A DNA stretch of 64,000 nucleotides from contig JANTQF010000111.1 of the NCBI GenBank assembly GCA_032988165.1, forward strand, positions 40,343-104,342, written 5' to 3'. Each line of letters opens with the position of its first letter. Positions within the stretch are counted from its first letter, which is position 1. Positions 59,381 to 64,000 of this stretch are shown here, piece by piece. Both the position numbers and the translations under genes were made by a program. The notes beneath the pieces were generated by a model that was not told where the DNA came from, made no database searches, and was given only the letters and a program-made list of their open reading frames with translations. The DNA is from Emmonsiellopsis sp. PD_33. Lineage: Eukaryota; Ascomycota; Eurotiomycetes; Onygenales; Ajellomycetaceae.

Positions 59381-60851
59381 CCCTTGTCGGATCACCAGAC
59401 CATGACGAGGGCCATCACACACACCCTGCCCGCAGACATCCTTGCATACTCGTATCAATGCTTTGCGTGGATTGGTTTGCACAATGTTGTACTTCTAGTT
59501 GACCTATCGATTTCTCTTTCCTCCGCCATCTTGAATGCTTCGTCCCTTCTCGCCTCAGCAACTTCCTCTGCGAGAGCAGGGCATGTATCAAGACCCACGC
59601 CTACAACATACACACCCACCTCTACATACCTTCTCCGGCATTGTTCATGGCGTTTAATATCTCGTGTCTTTTTTTTAATTTCGTTATCTTTCTCGTTTTC
59701 TTCTTTGAAAAGGCGAAGTTGGGAAAAATTGGAATGCAGCGTAGAAGGGAGGATAAAGAGATGAATGTTTTCTCGATTTTTCTCTCACATATTGGGTTTC
59801 TGTTCTTTGTTATTTTTTATATTGTTTCCCGTTCTCATTCGTGCTAGCCTTTTGCCATAATCTTTCTGCTTATGTTCGCTCTGTTGCTTTGATTATTATA
59901 GCAAAACCACCTACCCACCTGTGTACGCAATCTTCTATTGCAAAATACAAACTCGAATCTAGACACTTTTTGTGTATATTTGCCATTTTTGCCGTGGTCC
60001 TTGGATGCGAACCCTCCTCCACATACATACCCTCCCGTGTCTCCCTTAAAGCTGATATCGAACATGGAATGCGCTGACGAAAAGTATCGAAAAAAAAATG
60101 GATGGCCACTTTGTGGGGTGATGTGGGTGGGGAAACAGAACCAGAAGCCTATCATTACGTGTCTTTGCATTTCGACTTTTGGGGGCCAAAAATAGCAGCA
60201 GCCTGTGGGGTTGAGTCGGTCGGGAGCTGCCGTGCTTGACAAAATCTGCATGGGACCCTGATGGTCGGTCCTGTCCACGGTACAGGTGCAGATTTTGCTG
60301 TCGATCAACATTGTTTGTTGGTGGATGTTTTGTGAAGAATGCGAAGATTTCAGGGATCCAAGCTGGCCTAAAGCAGTTCAGTTATCAATGCGGTAATATT
60401 GCCGGCGTTGCTGGTTGTCGATTCAAAGCAATGCTGATATTAAAGATTCCCCTCCAGTTGGTGGTGGAGACTTGAGATGTTGCACCATGTCAATAGGACG
60501 ACATTTATGCGACCTGTTCCCGGCCAATTCCATGCGCTTTCTGGCGAGATAGGATCCCGCCTGGAGAGACGAATTAGGGGGCGACCAAGGGCTCTCACAG
60601 GTTGATAGGTCAGGTATTTGATATGAGTCTCCATTAATGCAACGACTAACCGCCGAGGAAGCCAGATGGAGCGTCCGGTCCGCAGCGGAATGACCGCCCA
60701 TCTGCCGTCGACCAGTCAGTCGGTCATCCCGGTGTCATGGAGACAGCATGAAACTGCACAAACCCTGCGATGGAGACACTTTATTCAGACCTGTATCCGG
60801 TTTAGCTGGGTGGTGATTGATGCAGTGACGATGGCGGGCGTTGGCAGCAGT

Positions 60852-60974
60852 GGCCGCTGATTGGCCGAGTGTTTTGACGGTGATGGATGGGCTGGACGGC
60901 CGCTGATTGGCGCCGCGCACGGGCGCTGGCCTGTTTCTGTCCCCACCGGCCCCGCCCTTAAACAGCCGGCCAAT
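60852..60974 (-). promoter_or_regulatory. CCAAT-box cluster upstream of esdC
   Basis: GGCCGCTGATTGGC occurs twice, at about 60852-60865 and 60898-60911, 46 bases apart; each holds ATTGG (CCAAT on the other strand). A third CCAAT lies on the plus strand at 60970-60974. The fungal HAP/AnCP complex binds such boxes. The nearest downstream gene is esdC. Confidence 0.5.
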
Positions 60975-61149
60975 GGAAGGCGCCCTCTACCCGCCCTACC
61001 GCTTACCTCAGCAGTGTCGACAGAACAGAGTTTCGCGCGCTAACTCGTTCAGGCCTAGCGCATGTGACGGGCGTTGCTATTCTTAGGCTTCCCCTCTCTT
61101 TGCGCAAGTTTCTCCGGCGCCGACGCCCGTCTGCATAAAACCATCCCCC

Positions 61150-61729
61150 TCGCCTGCCATCCAACCTCTTCTTCTCCTTTTCTTCTCCAGCAGGTCTTTT
61201 TCTTATCCCGAAGAGCTATTCCTTAATTCTGAGGTACCTATTCCCGCCTTTGCGTTTCGTCGTTTTAATCTTTTCTATACACGCAAATCTATTCAAAGGA
61301 GCTGTGCTTCTTGTTTCCGTCTCGCCTTAATACGAAGCAATTCCAGACAATTTGTCTCTGTTTTCCTCCTCCTCCCCAGGTACCTCTTAATTATTCAATC
61401 CGCCGCCTCATACTGCATTTTCGTCGCTGGTCCGACGTCTTTGTTTAATAGCTTCTTCAAAACGCTCAAGAGATATATCAATCAATTCTCTGCCTTCTTG
61501 AGCTCCAAGAAAGACCCCGCCATCCGTTCAATTTCTCGAAGAAAATACTCCCGAAAACGACTCTGGTAGTCGTCGCCCTGGCTTCGTTGAAATCCTGATT
61601 TTATACTTCAATTCGCTTATATATATTTTGACCTATTACTATCTTTTTGAACCCTTGCAACATTCATTAATTATACCATTACCACTCATTATATTTTAAT
61701 ACCCTAATACCCGGACAAATCAATTGAAA
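61150..61729 (+). promoter_or_regulatory. Long ATG-free leader of esdC
   Basis: I find no ATG on the plus strand from about 61150 to the start codon at 61730, although about nine would be expected by chance. The stretch is rich in C/T (TTCTTCTCCTTTTCTTCTCC) and lies after a TATA-like CATAAAA at 61134. It looks like a long 5' untranslated region kept free of upstream starts. A leader intron is possible. Confidence 0.45.
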
Positions 61730-62587
61730 ATGGCCGCTGTTCAGCTCAGCTTCTCCATCCGCACTTCGCCAAATGTCAAGACCATCCACCTGCTCGGTTC
61801 GTGGGATAATTACACTGGCCAACTCCCACTCTCCCAGGATGCGTCCGCCAAATCTGGCTCATGGAAGGGAACTTTCCGCTTCCAGGGCTCCTCTCTAAGC
61901 CTCGGGCAACGATACTGGTACTACGTGAGTAGAAATGTCCCAGGATATGCTATTTAAACATCCACTTACATTACCATTCAGTACATCATGGACGGCTACC
62001 ACGTCTCCCATGACCCAACCGCCCAATACACCGTCGAACCAACAACAGGACGGAAACTCAACATCCTCGACGTCCCCAACGGTACGCGCAAAGATCACGA
62101 CAAATCTCACCAACGCCAGTCATCCAGCGGTGTCATCAAGGGCCGTGCCCTCTCGCCCTCCAAAATCCAGCATCCAAAGCCCTCCAAGCCCTACGCTTCC
62201 CGCCAAATTCGGGACCCCCGCTACTCGCCCCCGCCCACAGTCAGCGAGCTCACCCGCCGCTTCGGCACCGTCGACATCTCCGATTCCGAATCGGATCTCT
62301 CAAGCAGCCCACCCTCGTCGACTGGCTCGTCCATCTCGTCCCGCTCCAGCAATACATCGCCTTCGTCGCTGTCTTCGCTCAGTGACAATAGTTCACTCTG
62401 CAGCTGTGAGCGATACGGCATCACGCGGAAAGGCGATCGTGTTAAGATCGACTGCGGAGGCAGCCGCTGCGGAGTTAAATCTGTGGGGTCCTCGTCCGAT
62501 TCGGACATTTGCAGCTCGAGCGATTCTGAGGAGGAATATAGATCTCGTCCCATCGCGAGACATTCACGACACTCGATTCACAGCTGA
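61730..62587 (+). CDS. esdC: EsdC-like protein with AMPK-type glycogen-binding domain
   Basis: Exons 61730-61924 and 61982-62587 (57-nt intron), 266 aa, the same length as Aspergillus nidulans EsdC, an early sexual development protein. The N-terminal 90 residues form the carbohydrate-binding domain (CBM48/AMPK1 type): VQLSFSIRTSPNVKTIHLLG, SWDNYTGQLPLSQD, SWKGTFRF, then across the splice QRYWYY-YIMDGYHVSHDP with the expected W and Y. The rest is Ser-rich and disordered, with SELTRRFGTVDISDSESD and a serine run that could be phosphorylated, then a small Cys set (CSCERYG, CGGSRCG) and an acidic/basic tail. It binds glycogen-like glucans by family rule; its part in sexual development is known from A. 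nidulans only. The long leader suggests translational control. Confidence 0.8.
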
Positions 62588-64000
62588 ATGAATCTATATC
62601 CCTCCAACAAATGACGGAATCACACGCGCCAATTCCGTCATTTCAGCACTGCAAGTATCCTCTTTCTCCCTGACGACCCTGGCGGGAAACGGAACGGATC
62701 CCTCCCAACAAGGAAAACTCTCTTGCTAGCTTTCCCCTTTTTAAACCATGGTACTACATACGTAGTACATGAACGAAAGCAGCATTTTTCAGCAGTTTGT
62801 TCTCTTATGTCCGTTGTTCTACGACTGCAACGATTGGAAGAATGAAACCCCAATTTGAATCGAAAGCGAAAAATAAAATTGCCTGTCTATTTACCTGTAC
62901 TCGCGCTTTTTATTGCCAACGCCAGCGAAAAAAAATAACGATCCTTTTGTTTCCGACCCGAACCCGTTTTTAATAATTTCCGGTTACATGAGTTATTTTT
63001 GGTCTTTCTTTCCTATCCCTTGCATTGAATAATCAACAGCGGCGCCATCCAACAACCGCGTCCCGGATTACAGCTCGTCAACGATCAATCCAGTGCTCTT
63101 TTTTTCCTCAATCCCAACGAGCCCGGCCCCATAACGACAACGAACGCGAACGTGCCCCTTCAATCCCAAATGATCGGTCATTCCCCTTCGCGAATCCGGG
63201 TATCAACCACGCTACAAATGGGCATGTCGACCCAGTCAAGTCTTATACGGCATGTCATTTGGGAAGCATGCATCACCTCATATCCAAAAAACAAAAATCC
63301 AAAAAAAACAACAATAATAACCGACAACCACCCTAAGGAAACGACAATTCAAGCAAAACACGATTTAACGCCTCCATTATGATCAACGTTCAGCCGTTTC
63401 CAGATCTATCTCCTTTTCCCTTTTTCCTTGCCGATAATGGGAATTATTTTCAAGCTCATTTTATTCTCCTTTTGCGGAAAACGAACGAAATTGCCATCAT
63501 GTCATGTTTCTTTCTTTCTTTTCTGCTTTGTTTCTGCTGCGGTAGCTCTCAATCTACCCCGACGAGGCAATGCCAAACAACCTTTCTACCCCGTCGGGCG
63601 ACAGGTCAGTATGTATGAGAGCCGGGGACGATAGTTTGGAGATGAAGAGAGGAAGTGAGGGGGGGGTTGGGTTGGATAAGCCAAATTGTCGCTGGTGGTG
63701 GTGTGGTGTGGTGTGGTGAGAATGGTGGTAGGTAGGAGGGAGTTTGGAGGAGTGTTGGTCAGCAATCAATATTGACAATACCTTGACCCCGAAAAGAAAA
63801 GAAAAATCGAAAAAAAAAAACCCCGGGGGTTGAGGGGAAGTGGACTCTGGTGATGTTTGTGACTTTGCTAGCTAACTACTGAAATGCACCCCACCCCCCA
63901 CCCACGACTAGCAGCTGGCCGGACGTGGCCACACTCACAGATAGTCAGCGCATCGAGCGCACTAGTGCAGTGGTGCGTCTCGGTGCTTGATATAGGAACG
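62588..64000. other. Intergenic region to the window edge
   Basis: About 1.4 kb after esdC. A-rich runs near 63290-63320 and 63811-63821, and a GGTGT-type microsatellite at about 63693-63719. No gene seen; the next gene would start or end beyond the edge. Confidence 0.45.
63693..63719 (+). repeat. GGTGT/GGT microsatellite
   Basis: Short run of GGTGGT then GGTGT units. Low complexity only. Confidence 0.55.

Larger units (their letters stand above)
59381..61729. other. Long intergenic region and EsdC leader
   Basis: About 2.35 kb. The left part is RPB2 3' sequence. The right part holds a CCAAT-box cluster (60852-60974), a TATA-like CATAAAA at 61134-61140, and a long pyrimidine-rich leader to 61729. 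No gene seen. Confidence 0.5.

Overview
The window is nuclear DNA of a filamentous ascomycete, most likely an Aspergillus-like member of the Eurotiales. Genes are split by many short introns (mostly about 45-140 nt, GT...CTAAC/CTGAC...AG). The families are those of this group: secreted dipeptidyl-peptidase IV, a LaeA-like methyltransferase, Fig1, a CYT-4/Dss1 type exoribonuclease, RPB2, and an EsdC homologue of exactly 266 codons. Exon coordinates were joined by hand from reading frame, phase and splice motifs, without alignment or transcript data. Family names rest on recognised motifs.

Layout. 1-5.6 kb: 5' end of an ABC half-transporter (-), an MNN1-type mannosyltransferase (+) and dipeptidyl-peptidase IV (-). 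5.6-8.7 kb: long divergent intergenic region. 8.7-12.5 kb: CCCH zinc-finger protein (+), a 373 bp inverted-repeat element with 7-bp target duplications (MITE-like), and an uncharacterised protein with a possible PD-(D/E)XK core (-). 13.8-18.4 kb: FTA2-like kinase-fold protein (-), MAPEG protein (+), LaeA-like methyltransferase (-). 20.8-27.5 kb: glutathione S-transferase (+) and a large ankyrin/CorA-like membrane protein (+). 27.6-33.3 kb: Fig1 (-) divergent from a flavin amine oxidase (+), which converges on an amino-acid/amine permease (-).

33.9-40.2 kb looks like a decaying accessory cluster. It holds a class II aldolase/adducin pseudogene, a Zn2Cys6 regulator with a frameshift and a lost zinc ligand, a phytanoyl-CoA dioxygenase-like gene with a stop and a frameshift, and a ketopantoate-reductase-like gene that still reads through but uses a GC-AG intron. 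40.7-43.4 kb: a Ras-like pseudo-GTPase apparently fused to an F-box-like region (-), then a four-TM MARVEL-like protein (-). This Ras-like fusion is the most unusual protein in the window.

46.2-62.6 kb is mostly conserved housekeeping: mitochondrial RNB exoribonuclease (+), SDR (+), TOM6-like subunit (-) divergent from CTNNBL1 (+), RPB2 (+), and EsdC (+). EsdC is preceded by CCAAT boxes and a long leader in which I see no ATG. I recognised no rRNA, tRNA, CRISPR array or complete transposon.
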